This document shows, piece after piece, positions 51,722-60,873 of a DNA stretch of 64,000 bases. The translations under genes were made by a program, and so were the position numbers. The stretch's first letter is position 1. The number at the start of each line of letters is the position of its first letter. The notes under the pieces are model-generated. The model saw nothing but the letters and a program-made list of their open reading frames with translations, ran no database searches and had not been told where the DNA came from. Source of the stretch: Streptomyces sp. NBC_01197 (GTDB taxonomy: Bacteria; Actinomycetota; Actinomycetes; Streptomycetales; Streptomycetaceae); contig NZ_CP108569.1 of assembly GCF_036010505.1 (NCBI RefSeq), positions 6,836,001 to 6,900,000 on the forward strand, given 5' to 3'.

Positions 51722-54565
51722 TCACGGACTCCGGTCATCGCCGGGGTCGTCGGGGGATACCCCGTGTTCGAGGAAGAGGTCGCCCAGGTCGAGGCCCACC
51801 TCCTCCATGCCGTCCTCCAGAGCCTGTTCGGTCCAGATGACCTTGCCGGTCGGGGTGTACCGAGTGCCCCAGTGCTGCGCGAGTTTGGCCACCAGGAACA
51901 GCCCGCGGCCGCCCTCGTCAGTCGTCTTCGCCTGGCGCAGGTGCGGGGACGTGCTGGAACCGTCCGAGACCTCGCAGATCAGGGTGCGGTCACGCAGCAG
52001 CCGTACCCGGACCGGAGGCGTGCCGTACCGGATGGCGTTGGTGATCAGCTCCGACAGGATGAGCTCGGTGGTGAAAGCGATCTCGTCCAGGCCCCAGTCC
52101 GCCAGCTGCCGGCTGGCCCCGGCGCGCACCGAGCCGACCGCCGCCGGATCGGACGGGACGTCCCAGTCGGCCACATGCTCCGGGCCCAGCAGACGGGTGC
52201 GGGCCACCAGCAGTGCGACGTCGTCGCTGGGCTGCGGCAGCAGCACGGAGTCGATGACCGCCTGGCAGGTCTGCTCCGGGCTCCGTCCGGGGTGTCCGGT
52301 CAGGGCTTCCCTCAGCAGGGCCAGACCCACGTCGACGTCCCGGTCGCGGTCTTCCACGAGCCCGTCGGTGTACAGCACCAGCCGACTGCCCTCGGCAAGG
52401 GTCAGCTCCGCGGTTTCGAACGGCTGGCCACCGAGCCCCAGCGGCGGGGAGAGGGGGACATCGGGGAACGAGACCGTGCCGTCCGGATGCACCAGCGCGG
52501 GCCCGAGGTGGCCCGCCCGGGCCACGGAACAGTGGCCGGCCACCGGGTCGTAAACGGCGTACAGGCAGGCCGCCCCGGTCACCGCGGGCCATTCCTCCTC
52601 CGCGCCCTCGTCGGCGTCGATCCGGACGACCAACTCGTCCAGGTACCCCAGCAGTTCGTCGGGCGCCAGGTCCAGGGCGGAGAAGTTGTGCACCGCGGTC
52701 CGCAGCCGGCCCATGGTGGCCGCGGCGTGCAGCCCGTGCCCGACCACGTCGCCCACCACCAGGGCCACCCGGGCCCCCGGCAGGGGGATGACATCGAACC
52801 AGTCCCCGCCCACGCCGGCCTGCGCGGGCAGATAGCGGTGGGCGGCCTCCACCGCCGTCTGCCCGGAAAGGCCGCGCGGCAGCAGGCTGCGCTGCAGAGC
52901 CACTGCCACGGCATGTTCCCGGGTGAAGCGACGGGCGTTGTCCAGGCACACGGCCGCCCGCGCGGCCAGCTCCTCGGCGAAGGACAGATCGTCCGGCTCG
53001 AACGGCTGCACCTGCTCCGAGCGCCAGAAGCACGCCCTGCCCAGCACCGTCCCGCGGGCCAGCAGCGGCACCGCGATCAGCGAGTGGATGCCGTGGTCGA
53101 GGATCCTCTCCGCGCGCTGCGGATCGTAGGTCCGCCAGTCGTGCTCGGCACGCAGGTCGGCGATCAGGCCCCCTCGGTCCGCGGCCGGCGCCTCGGACGC
53201 TCGGTCCGTGGCGGGTGCCTCCGGCCCGTGGTCCGTGGCGGGTGCCTCCGGCCCGTGGTTCGTGGCCGGCGCCTGCGCCTGCTGTTCCGCGGGAATCAAC
53301 TGCACCACATCGCCGACCTGGGCCACCGGCGCATCGGCCCGCACCCCCCGCAGGGCCACCCGGTGCATCTCCGCTCTTGCCCACTCCAGCTCTTCCCCCC
53401 GCACCACGGCATCGGCCAGGTCGACGGTGACGAGGTCCGCGAACCGCGGCATCGTCACCTCCGCCAGCTCCTCGGCCGTGCGCACCGCGTCCAAGGTGGT
53501 CCCGATCCGCACCCCCGCCTCGTACAACAGCGTCAGCCGCCCCCGTGCCACCTCCGCCCGCCCCGTCAGCGCCGCGAGCTCCGTGGTGTCCCGCAGCGTC
53601 GCCACGTACATCGCGGGCCGCCCACCGCCGTCCGCCGCCGGTCGCACGTTGACGCCCAGCAGCCGGTCCCCCGCCCGATGCACCTCGTCGCTCGCCGGCC
53701 GCAATGAGCCGAGCAGCTCCGCCACCCCGGCCGCCAGCCCCAGCTCCGCGATGCGGCGCCCCTCCGCGTCCGCCGGCAGCTCCAGCAGCCGCCGCGCCTC
53801 GTCGTTGGCCAGCAGCAGCCGCCCGCTCTGATCGACGATCACCACGCCCTCCCGCACCGCGTGCAGCACGGCGTCGTGGTGCTCGTACATCCGCGTCATC
53901 TCCGCGGGCCCCAGCCCGTGGGTCTGCCGCCGCAGCCGCCGCGACACCAGCATCGAGCTGCCCGCCGCCAGCACCAGTACCCCCGCCGCTGCGGCCAGCA
54001 GCACCGGCAGGTGACTGTTGACCGCGTTCTGCACCTTCGTCACTGTGATCCCGACCGACACCAGGGCGACGACTCTGCCGTGAGGCCCGGTGACGGGGAC
54101 GATCGAGTCCACGGCGAGGCCCCGGCTCGCACTGAAGGTCCGCGTAAAAGCCCCGTGGGAGATGGCCGACTTGTACGGGCCGAGTACATGCTTGCCGATC
54201 AGCTTCGGGTCGGGATGGGTGTAGCGGATCCCTGTCGTACTGAACACCACGACGAGGTCGACGCCGGTCGACTTACGGACCTCCTCGGCGCGTGGCTGCA
54301 GGAGCGCTGTCGGGTGGGCGCTGGTCGCCGCCGCTGCCGTTCCGGGTGCCTCCGCGAAGGCCTGGGCCACACTGAGCGTGCGGTGGCGGGCGTCCCGCGT
54401 GCCGTTGCTGTGGGCCTGCAGTACCAGCGCCACCACCGCAGCCGCGATCAGCACCGCCGCGACGGTCACCTGCAGGACAAACATCTGGCCCGCGACGCTG
54501 CGTAGACCCGGCAGAGAGATGCGGCGCCCCCGCGAGGACCCGAAAGACGCCTTGCGCTCACCCAT
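51722..54565 (-). CDS. Membrane SpoIIE-family phosphatase with Cache, PAS, GAF and HATPase domains
   Basis: 947 residues. Order: TM1 (~31-52), extracellular Cache/DcuS-like sensor (~60-180; VDLVVVFSTTGIRYTHPDP), TM2 (~187-207), PAS (~222-325), GAF (~345-560, interrupted by a PATDHGPEA repeat at ~422-458), SpoIIE phosphatase (~570-790; GGDWFDVIPLP, VGDVVGHGLHA) and a C-terminal HATPase (~810-930; SELITNAIRYG). Such proteins act on anti-sigma regulators: the phosphatase frees anti-anti-sigma factors and the HATPase acts as an anti-sigma kinase. Divergent from a second SpoIIE protein. Confidence 0.92.
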   Translation of the reverse strand: MGERKASFGSSRGRRISLPGLRSVAGQMFVLQVTVAAVLIAAAVVALVLQAHSNGTRDARHRTLSVAQAFAEAPGTAAAATSAHPTALLQPRAEEVRKSTGVDLVVVFSTTGIRYTHPDPKLIGKHVLGPYKSAISHGAFTRTFSASRGLAVDSIVPVTGPHGRVVALVSVGITVTKVQNAVNSHLPVLLAAAAGVLVLAAGSSMLVSRRLRRQTHGLGPAEMTRMYEHHDAVLHAVREGVVIVDQSGRLLLANDEARRLLELPADAEGRRIAELGLAAGVAELLGSLRPASDEVHRAGDRLLGVNVRPAADGGGRPAMYVATLRDTTELAALTGRAEVARGRLTLLYEAGVRIGTTLDAVRTAEELAEVTMPRFADLVTVDLADAVVRGEELEWARAEMHRVALRGVRADAPVAQVGDVVQLIPAEQQAQAPATNHGPEAPATDHGPEAPATDRASEAPAADRGGLIADLRAEHDWRTYDPQRAERILDHGIHSLIAVPLLARGTVLGRACFWRSEQVQPFEPDDLSFAEELAARAAVCLDNARRFTREHAVAVALQRSLLPRGLSGQTAVEAAHRYLPAQAGVGGDWFDVIPLPGARVALVVGDVVGHGLHAAATMGRLRTAVHNFSALDLAPDELLGYLDELVVRIDADEGAEEEWPAVTGAACLYAVYDPVAGHCSVARAGHLGPALVHPDGTVSFPDVPLSPPLGLGGQPFETAELTLAEGSRLVLYTDGLVEDRDRDVDVGLALLREALTGHPGRSPEQTCQAVIDSVLLPQPSDDVALLVARTRLLGPEHVADWDVPSDPAAVGSVRAGASRQLADWGLDEIAFTTELILSELITNAIRYGTPPVRVRLLRDRTLICEVSDGSSTSPHLRQAKTTDEGGRGLFLVAKLAQHWGTRYTPTGKVIWTEQALEDGMEEVGLDLGDLFLEHGVSPDDPGDDRSP

Positions 54566-54892
54566 GGGCCGGTCCTGCCGATCGTTTCTTCGAGTACCCG
54601 GAGGATTCGTCCGTCGGGGCGGCGACCCGCAGACGGAACCACAATAAGACCAAGAATCAACCGAAATGTCTTCTTGCTCGACAACTTGGCCGACCCACCA
54701 CCGAGTGGGCAGCCCATGTGCCGGTCGGCAGGCCCATGACGCGGGCGTGGGGGCGCCGGTCCCGGGTGGAACACCCGTCCGCCCCAGCTCGGCCGCCGGT
54801 CCGGACATGCCGGGGCGCGGGGTGGGTCGCAGAATGTGAGGGCGGGCCGTCTCCCCTTCGTCAGCCGGCCGCAACGGAGGCAAGGAGCCGGC
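54566..54892. other. Divergent promoter region between two SpoIIE genes
   Basis: 327 bases with no gene. An AT-richer patch near 54640-54690 should contain the promoter of the left gene. No clear palindrome noted. Confidence 0.4.
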
Positions 54893-56281
54893 ATGTGCTC
54901 GCTGCAGGACCCCTCGGCCGGGGAGCCGGAGAACCGCCCGGGTGAGGGCCACCCGGGCGGTGAAGCGGACGCCTTCGAGGTCGATGAAGAGGTGCAGCAC
55001 GCACTCGACCGGCTCACACTCCTTATCAACGCCGCCGAAGCCCTGGCCAGCACCCTCGACACGGACACAGGCATCCGGCGGCTCTGCCACACCCTCGTTC
55101 CCGGTCTCGCCGACTGGTGCGCCGTCGATCTCCTGGACGGGGACGGACGGCTGCGCCGTGTCGCCGTCGAACACCGGGAGGCCGAGACGGCGGCCCCCGG
55201 CATGTACGAGGGGCTGCTGCCGTCGGACGAGGGGTCGGAGGCCAACTGGGCTCGTGCTCTGCAGGGCGTGGGACCTGTGCTCCTCACGGACTTCCCCAGC
55301 TCGCGGGGGACCGAGGATCCACTGCTCGCTCGCGAGCTCGACCTCTTCGAGAGGCTGGCGACCGACACGGCGGTGATCGCTCCCCTGAGGGCACGCCGAC
55401 AGGTCTTCGGAGTGCTGACCCTGGCCCGTACCCGCCGCGAGGCGGCGCTGACGGAGGACAGCCTCGCGCTCGTCGAGGATCTCGCACACCGGGTGGCCCT
55501 GGCCATCGACAACGCGCGCCTGCACTCGCAGGTGCAGCACACCGCGGAGCGCCTGCAGCGCTCGCTGCTGCCCGACCTGCCCGCCCACAGGCCCCTCCAA
55601 CTGGCCGCCCGGTACCAGTCGGCGGTGGCCACCGCGAGGGTCGGGGGCGACTGGTACGACGCATTCGTACTGCCCGACGGGGCCCTGGCACTGATCATCG
55701 GGGACATCGCGGGGCACGATCTGCGTGCGGCGATCATGATGAGCCAGACCCGCAACATGCTCCGGGGCATCGCCTGCGACCGCAAGGAGCCACCGGGCAA
55801 GATCCTGGCGCGGCTGGACGCGGCTCACCAGATCCTCTCCCCGCATCAGACTCTGACCTGTATCTATGGGCTGATCGAGAAGACGGCGCCCGACGAGTTC
55901 TGGCAGTTCCACTATGCGGTGGCGGGGCACCCCGCGCCGCTGCTGGTGACCCGTGAGGGGGAGACCCGCTTCCTCACCGGCGGCCGGAGCATGCTGCTGG
56001 GGATGGATCCCGGCGAGCACCGCCCGGGGGCCATCGAACGGCTGCCGGCCGAATCCACCCTCCTGCTGTACACGGATGGCCTCATCGAGCGCCGGACCGA
56101 AGGGCTGGACCGCGGCTTGGCCCGCCTGCGGCAGCACGCGGCGGCCCTCGCGCGGAAGCCGCTTGAGGCGTTCTGCGACGAACTGCTCAGTGGGCTGGCG
56201 GACGACGGTACCGACGACGTCGCGATGATCGCGGTGCGCACGGGGCCGCCGCGGACGGGGCCCGTGCTGGCGGTTCCGTGA
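54893..56281 (+). CDS. GAF-domain SpoIIE-family phosphatase
   Basis: 462 residues: GAF (~35-195) and SpoIIE/PP2C (~205-455; GGDWYDAFVLPDG, GDIAGHDLRAA, YTDGLIERRTEG, DDVAMIAV). The metal-binding Asp residues are kept. No membrane segment and no HATPase, so it is a simple cytoplasmic dephosphorylating partner. ATG 54893 follows GGAGGCAAGGAG. It is divergent from the multidomain SpoIIE protein; shared signalling between the two is plausible. Confidence 0.92.
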   Translation: MCSLQDPSAGEPENRPGEGHPGGEADAFEVDEEVQHALDRLTLLINAAEALASTLDTDTGIRRLCHTLVPGLADWCAVDLLDGDGRLRRVAVEHREAETAAPGMYEGLLPSDEGSEANWARALQGVGPVLLTDFPSSRGTEDPLLARELDLFERLATDTAVIAPLRARRQVFGVLTLARTRREAALTEDSLALVEDLAHRVALAIDNARLHSQVQHTAERLQRSLLPDLPAHRPLQLAARYQSAVATARVGGDWYDAFVLPDGALALIIGDIAGHDLRAAIMMSQTRNMLRGIACDRKEPPGKILARLDAAHQILSPHQTLTCIYGLIEKTAPDEFWQFHYAVAGHPAPLLVTREGETRFLTGGRSMLLGMDPGEHRPGAIERLPAESTLLLYTDGLIERRTEGLDRGLARLRQHAAALARKPLEAFCDELLSGLADDGTDDVAMIAVRTGPPRTGPVLAVP

Positions 56282-56310
56282 GGCGGCGGGCGGCCGCCGC
56301 GCTCGGGGCG

Positions 56311-56910
56311 TCAGCCGCGCGGGGCCGGCGCGAACGGGGCCCGCAGCACCGTCTTCTCCGCTTGCGCCAGCATGAACGCGTTGGGCACGAAATCGGATCT
56401 CGCCGGCATCCGTGATGTCCGGCACCAGGATGCGGCAGTTGGCGTCGCCCAGTGCCTCCGCGCCAGGGCGGGACCGGGTGACCGCGGAGAGGCGGTCGGC
56501 CGCGCCCGGGCAGTAGTCGCTACGGGGCGGGAGGGCAGCCAGCCCGGCATGAGGGCGACAGCCCAGTAGCTGGTGAAGTAGGCGAGGGGGCGCCGATCCA
56601 GGTACGGCTGGTGAGGATCCTGCGGTACGGGACGCCGGCTGCCTGCTCGGCCGCGTACATGGCCGCCGGCCGCTTCGACGCGGTGACGTCCGTCGGCGCC
56701 GAACGCCGCGAACAGGAAGGCGGAGGTGTTGTACGTCATCACCGCCAGCCGGTCGCCCGGCCGCAGTCCCGCTCCCCGCAGCACTGTCGCGGCGCGGCGG
56801 GCCCGGTTCGCGAACTCGCGGTAGATCCACCGCTGTTCGCCGTGGACGACCGCTTCTCTGCTGCCGGCGGAGCGGACCGGGCTGTCCAGCAGGGTGCTGA
56901 GGGGCATCAC
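56311..56910 (-). pseudogene. Decayed acyl-CoA ligase-like gene with several frameshifts
   Basis: The 5' end reads as the N-terminus of an AMP-forming acyl-CoA ligase (WIYREFANRARRAATVLRGA; GDRLAVMTYNTSAFLFAAFG, residues ~30-70). The homology then stops, and the rest breaks into pieces in different frames: RPAAMYAAEQAAGVPYRRIL, LAYFTSYWAVALMPGWLPS, RDYCPGAADRLSAVT and DANCRILVPDITDAGEI, then PNAFMLAQAEKTVLRAPFAP. It looks like a ligase fragment joined to remnants of another gene. AGGAG still precedes its ATG. It is divergent from the TetR gene and ends near the SpoIIE stop. Confidence 0.7.
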
Positions 56911-56959
56911 GTTCTCCTGATGGGGCCGAGCCGGTGGTACCGGCCATGGCGGGAAACTC

Positions 56960-56973
56960 TGAATGGTGGTTCA
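56960..56973. promoter_or_regulatory. Candidate TetR operator
   Basis: TGAA-TGGTGG-TTCA, a palindrome 9 bases before the TetR start codon and between that gene and the divergent ligase pseudogene. Position fits autoregulation. Confidence 0.45.
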
Positions 56974-56981
56974 CTTCTTTC

Positions 56982-57602
56982 ATGGCCTACCGCAAGACCA
57001 GCGCCGAAATCGATCGGCTCGCAGCCGCCAGAGAGCACCTCGTCGCGTGTGCCACCTCGGTGGTCACGGAAGTGGGCTGGTCACAGGCGTCGGTGACCGC
57101 TGTCGCCGATGCGGCGGGCATCGCGGCCGGTTCGGTGTACCAGCACTTCCCGTCCAAGGGGGCGCTGGCCGTCGAGGTGTTCCGACGCGCCGCAGGGCGC
57201 GAAGTCGACGTCCTGGGCGAGGTGCTCCAGGGGCCAGGAACGCCCGCCGAGCGGCTCAGCCGGGGTGTCGGGGTCTTCGCCCGCCGCGCCCTGGAGAACC
57301 GCGGACTGGCATACGCACTGCTCGCCGCCCCGGCCGAACCGGCGGTCGGTGCCGAGCGCCTCGACTTCCGGCGCCGCTACCGGGCGCTGTTCGCCGAAGT
57401 CGTCCACGAAGGCATCGCGAACGGCCTGCTGCCCGCGCAGAACGGCGAGATCACCGCGGCCGCGCTCACCGGGGCGATCGGCGAGGTACTCGTCGACCCG
57501 CTCGGCGACCACGACGAGAGGGCCACCGAGGAACTCCTCGCCGAACTCACCGCCATGGCGTTGCGCTGCGCGGGCATCCCGGCCGACGCACAGCAGCCCT
57601 GA
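56982..57602 (+). CDS. TetR-family transcriptional regulator
   Basis: 206 residues. Helix-turn-helix at ~30-60 with VADAAGIAAGSVYQHFPSKGALAVEVF. The rest is an unassigned ligand domain. The AidB-like gene starts 35 bases after its stop, so the two are probably co-transcribed. The divergent partner, an acyl-CoA ligase, is a pseudogene. Start at ATG 56982 is preceded only by the palindrome and weak purines; upstream in-frame ATGs at 56946 and 56934 are possible. Confidence 0.87.
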   Translation: MAYRKTSAEIDRLAAAREHLVACATSVVTEVGWSQASVTAVADAAGIAAGSVYQHFPSKGALAVEVFRRAAGREVDVLGEVLQGPGTPAERLSRGVGVFARRALENRGLAYALLAAPAEPAVGAERLDFRRRYRALFAEVVHEGIANGLLPAQNGEITAAALTGAIGEVLVDPLGDHDERATEELLAELTAMALRCAGIPADAQQP

Positions 57603-57637
57603 CCCGTTCCGTGTACGCCCGCACCCGGAGGAAACCC

Positions 57638-59296
57638 GTGTCGACGACCGCCGCCCCCCGCAGCCGCCCCACCGCCCCGACCCACGAGGTGACCAATCAG
57701 CCCCCGCCGCTGACCGGCCACGACGCCGCCCAGGACGCCGTACTGCTGGAGAGCATGTGCCGTGAGGGCGCGTCATGGCACACCGCGGACCTCCATGACC
57801 TCGGCCGCCTCGTCGCGGGCGAGGAAACTCAGGTCTGGGCCGACCAGGCCAATCGCCACGAACCCGTGCTGCACACGCACGACCGCTACGGTCACCGCAT
57901 CGACGAGGTGGAGTTCCATCCCGCCTACCACCACCTGATGGACGCCTCCGTGAGCGCGGGGCTGGCCGGCGCTGCCTGGGCCGACGAGCGCCCGGGCGCC
58001 CATGTGGCCCGCGCCGCGGGGTTCATGCTGATGTCGATGGTGGAGCCGGGGCACCTGTGCCCGGTCTCCATGACGTACGCCGTGGTCCCCGCGCTGCGCC
58101 ACTCTCCCGGCCTCTCCGCCACATACGAGCCCCTGCTCACCAGCCGCGTCTACGATCCGGGCCTGCGGGCCCCCGCCGGCAAGCGAGGACTGCTCGCCGG
58201 GATGGGCATGACGGAGAAGCAGGGCGGCACCGACGTGCGCGCCAACACCACATCGGCCACCGAAGAGCCCGACGGGACCTGGCGGTTGCGCGGTCACAAG
58301 TGGTTCACCAGCGCGCCGATGAACGACCTGTTCCTCGTGCTCGCGCAGGCACCCGGCGGGCTCTCCTGCTTTCTCGTGCCGCGCGTGCTGCCGGACGGCA
58401 GCCGTAACACCTTCCGCATCCAGCGGCTCAAGGACAAACTCGGCAACCGTGCCAACGCCAGCAGCGAGCCCGAGTTCGACGACACGGTCGCCTGGCTCGT
58501 CGGCCCCGAGGGCAAGGGCGTACGCACCATCATCGACATGGTGACCTCGACGCGCCTCGACTGCGTACTCGGATCCGCAGCGGGCACCCGCGCCGCGCTC
58601 GCGCAGGCCGTCCACCATGTGCGCCACCGCGCGGTGTTCGGCGCGAAACTGATCGACCAGCCCCTGATGCGCAATGTGATCGGCGACCTCGCGGTGGAGT
58701 CCGAGGCCGCCACCACACTCGCCCTGCGCCTCGCCGGGGCCGCCGACCGGGCCCAGCGCGGCGACGCCCGGGAACGTGCGTTCCTGCGACTCGCCACGGC
58801 CGTCGGCAAGTACTGGGTGTGCAAACGGCAGCCCGCCGCAGTCGCCGAGGCGCTGGAATGCCTCGGCGGCAACGGATATGACGAGGCGTCCGGTATGCCC
58901 CGCCTCTACCGCGAGGCCCCGCTCAACGGCATCTGGGAGGGCTCCGGCAACGTCAACGCCCTTGACATGCTGCGGGCGCTGGCGCGGGAGGCCGAGTCGG
59001 TCGACGCCTTCCGTACCGAGATCGAGGCGGCATCGGGCGCCGACCGGCGCCTGGACGCCGCCTGGCAGGAGCTGCGCGGCGAACTCGTCCTCACCGAGGA
59101 CGCCCCGCTGCGGGCCCGCCGTCTCATCGAACGCGCGGCGCTCGTGCTCCAGGGATCGCTCCTCGTCCGTCACGCGCCGCCCGCCGTCGCCGACGCCTTC
59201 TGTGCGTCCCGGCTGGCCGGGGACCGGGGGCTGGCGTTCGGAACCCTCCCGCCGGGCACGGACTTCGCGGGTGTGCTGGAGCGTCTCCCCGTCTGA
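57638..59296 (+). CDS. AidB-like acyl-CoA dehydrogenase
   Basis: 552 residues, matching AidB rather than ordinary acyl-CoA dehydrogenases. GTG start after GGAGGAAACCC. The FAD/substrate motif GMTEKQGGTDVRANTT and the C-terminal CLGGNGYDEASGMPRLYREAPLNGIWEGSGNV are AidB hallmarks. E. coli AidB protects DNA from alkylation and binds DNA weakly; many actinobacterial homologues may instead oxidise branched acyl-CoA. It is downstream of a TetR gene, and an AlkB-like protein is encoded far upstream, but no direct link is seen. Confidence 0.88.
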   Translation: MSTTAAPRSRPTAPTHEVTNQPPPLTGHDAAQDAVLLESMCREGASWHTADLHDLGRLVAGEETQVWADQANRHEPVLHTHDRYGHRIDEVEFHPAYHHLMDASVSAGLAGAAWADERPGAHVARAAGFMLMSMVEPGHLCPVSMTYAVVPALRHSPGLSATYEPLLTSRVYDPGLRAPAGKRGLLAGMGMTEKQGGTDVRANTTSATEEPDGTWRLRGHKWFTSAPMNDLFLVLAQAPGGLSCFLVPRVLPDGSRNTFRIQRLKDKLGNRANASSEPEFDDTVAWLVGPEGKGVRTIIDMVTSTRLDCVLGSAAGTRAALAQAVHHVRHRAVFGAKLIDQPLMRNVIGDLAVESEAATTLALRLAGAADRAQRGDARERAFLRLATAVGKYWVCKRQPAAVAEALECLGGNGYDEASGMPRLYREAPLNGIWEGSGNVNALDMLRALAREAESVDAFRTEIEAASGADRRLDAAWQELRGELVLTEDAPLRARRLIERAALVLQGSLLVRHAPPAVADAFCASRLAGDRGLAFGTLPPGTDFAGVLERLPV

Positions 59297-59353
59297 CGGC
59301 GGGTGCCGCGAGGTGTGCCCCAGGTATCAACCGCCGGCCGGTTCAAGCGAGTT

Positions 59354-59378
59354 ACCCGTTGGGGTGAACGCAACGGGT
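59354..59378. terminator. Inverted repeat after the AidB-like gene
   Basis: ACCCGTTG and CAACGGGT, perfect 8-base arms with a 9-base loop, 57 bases past the stop. It may be a terminator or an operator for the downstream lectin gene. Confidence 0.45.
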
Positions 59379-59559
59379 CAAACCTCCGCGGGCAGGGATG
59401 CCGAAGCCGGATGAGGGCGTGCGGAGTCTCTCCGGCCACGCTCGTTGCTCCCGGTGCCCTCTGTGGCCGAGCACGACAGATCGCTACTTTCGGTGGTGAG
59501 TTGACTGCACACGGAGACGATTCACGTCGGTGGTGCGACAGCGGAACCGGAGGAGAAGC

Positions 59560-60123
59560 ATGAAGCTGTACCAGAAGTGGGCTGCCGGAGTGGGGGCTCT
59601 CGCGATCAGTGCGGGACTCGTGTCGAGCACGGCCGCCACGGCGGCAGCCGACGACGCCGCGAGCCCCACGCCCCGGTCGATCGTCGCCCAGCAGTTCACC
59701 CTCAGACTCGCCGACGACCCTGGTCAGGTCGCCAACGTACGCGGGGCAGCCACGGAAAACGGTGCCCATGTCATCCAGTACCCCTGGTCCGGCAAGGCCA
59801 ACGAACGCTGGGAAGCGGACTCCGCCCTCGGCGGCTACTACCGGTTCAAGTCCGTCAGCAGCGACAAGTGCCTCAACGTCAGGGGCGGCGGGAGCGAAAA
59901 CGGCGCCCAGGTCATCCAGTACACCTGCGGAAACAGCGACAACGAACTGTGGAAGTTCGTACCCAAGGGCATCGGCTACCAAATCGTCGTCAAGTCCAGC
60001 GGCAAGTGCCTGAACGTCCAGGGCGGCCCCGGCACCGGAAACAACTTGATCCAGTACGAGTGCACCCCGCGGGGAGCGGTCAACGACGTCTGGCTGCCGG
60101 TCTGGGAACCCCACAACATCTGA
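59560..60123 (+). CDS. Secreted ricin B-type lectin-domain protein
   Basis: 187 residues: signal peptide ~1-32 (cut near ATAAA-DDA) and one beta-trefoil ricin B domain. Two visible repeats start YYRFKSVSSDKCLNVRGGGS and YQIVVKSSGKCLNVQGGPG, with a degenerate first repeat (FTLRLADDPGQVANVRG); the carbohydrate-contact QxW elements are partly altered (ELWKF, DVWLP). Likely binds a sugar polymer outside the cell. AGGAGAAGC precedes the ATG. The 263-base leader may carry control sites. Confidence 0.9.
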   Translation: MKLYQKWAAGVGALAISAGLVSSTAATAAADDAASPTPRSIVAQQFTLRLADDPGQVANVRGAATENGAHVIQYPWSGKANERWEADSALGGYYRFKSVSSDKCLNVRGGGSENGAQVIQYTCGNSDNELWKFVPKGIGYQIVVKSSGKCLNVQGGPGTGNNLIQYECTPRGAVNDVWLPVWEPHNI

Positions 60124-60163
60124 CCGCACGCGGAGGGGAGCCGCCAGTACGGTGCACCCTCGT

Positions 60164-60448
60164 TCAGTACCGCTCGCGCCGCCTCCTGCGGCGGCGACGG
60201 TTGTAGACAAGCAGGGCCCCGGCGAGGAGGCCGATCACGAACATGATCAGCAGCGCCGCGTACAGGGGCATGGTGACGACGGGAACCAGCAGCCGGATCT
60301 TCACCTCCCGGGTGTTCTCGGCGATGAGGACGATCGCGACCGCGGTCAGCAGCAGGGCGAGGATGCGCGAAGGCGTCAGGGCCTGGCGCCAGCGTGAACC
60401 ACGGCTGGTCGCGGCGCCCGGTGTGTCTGGAGCCTGTTGTCCGCTCAT
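60164..60448 (-). CDS. LapA/DUF1049 small membrane protein
   Basis: 94 residues. Two spans (about 28-48 and 58-80) separated by the short loop NTREVKIRLLVPVVTMP and followed by an Arg-rich tail (RRRRRRRRERY), the pattern of the LapA_dom/DUF1049 family. The family has a role in membrane assembly in some bacteria. Start at ATG 60448 (MSGQQAPDT). Convergent with the lectin gene. Confidence 0.85.
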   Translation of the reverse strand: MSGQQAPDTPGAATSRGSRWRQALTPSRILALLLTAVAIVLIAENTREVKIRLLVPVVTMPLYAALLIMFVIGLLAGALLVYNRRRRRRRRERY

Positions 60449-60694
60449 CTCTCCAGAATCGGCCCCCGGATTACGGGATGCCGCTTCGGGCTGCGCCATC
60501 CGGGTGCGGGCGCACTGTGCCCGCCTCGGGGCCGTGGCGCCGCTGAATTCTGTACGCCACGCCAGGCGCCGGTCCTGGCTCCCCCGATGGGCTACCCCCG
60601 CTCGTGACACCTCGCTCGCGAGGTGAGGGTGGGCAGCACCGGGCGTACCAGGTGTGCGGCCCGCCGTGTCCACGCCCTGCCAGGGAGGCCGTTG

Positions 60695-60859
60695 TTGTCC
60701 ACCTCCGAAGCAAAGCCGGGCCGACCGGGCACCGCCGAGTCGATCCGGGCGGTGCGGAAGCGCTGTCCCATCCGTGACCCGCAGGACCCGGACGAGGCGA
60801 GGTACGGCTTCACGGGTCCGTTCCGCCCGGCCCGGCACGGCATGCCGGGCCGGGCCTGA
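60695..60859 (+). CDS. Small hypothetical ORF upstream of the antiporter
   Basis: 54 residues, TTG start 6 bases after AGGGAGG. Codon bias is good over RKRCPIRDPQDPDEARYGF. Ends 14 bases before the antiporter GTG. No family or membrane span recognised. It may be a leader peptide or a real small gene; equally it could be non-coding. The space 60449-60694 holds nothing else clear. Confidence 0.35.
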   Translation: MSTSEAKPGRPGTAESIRAVRKRCPIRDPQDPDEARYGFTGPFRPARHGMPGRA

Positions 60860-60873
60860 CCGCCCCCGGGCCC

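Noticed and set aside
54566..56983. Minus-strand frame continuing upstream of the SpoIIE start for more than 700 codons
   Set aside because: It runs antisense through the second SpoIIE gene and has no domains; the real gene begins at 54565.
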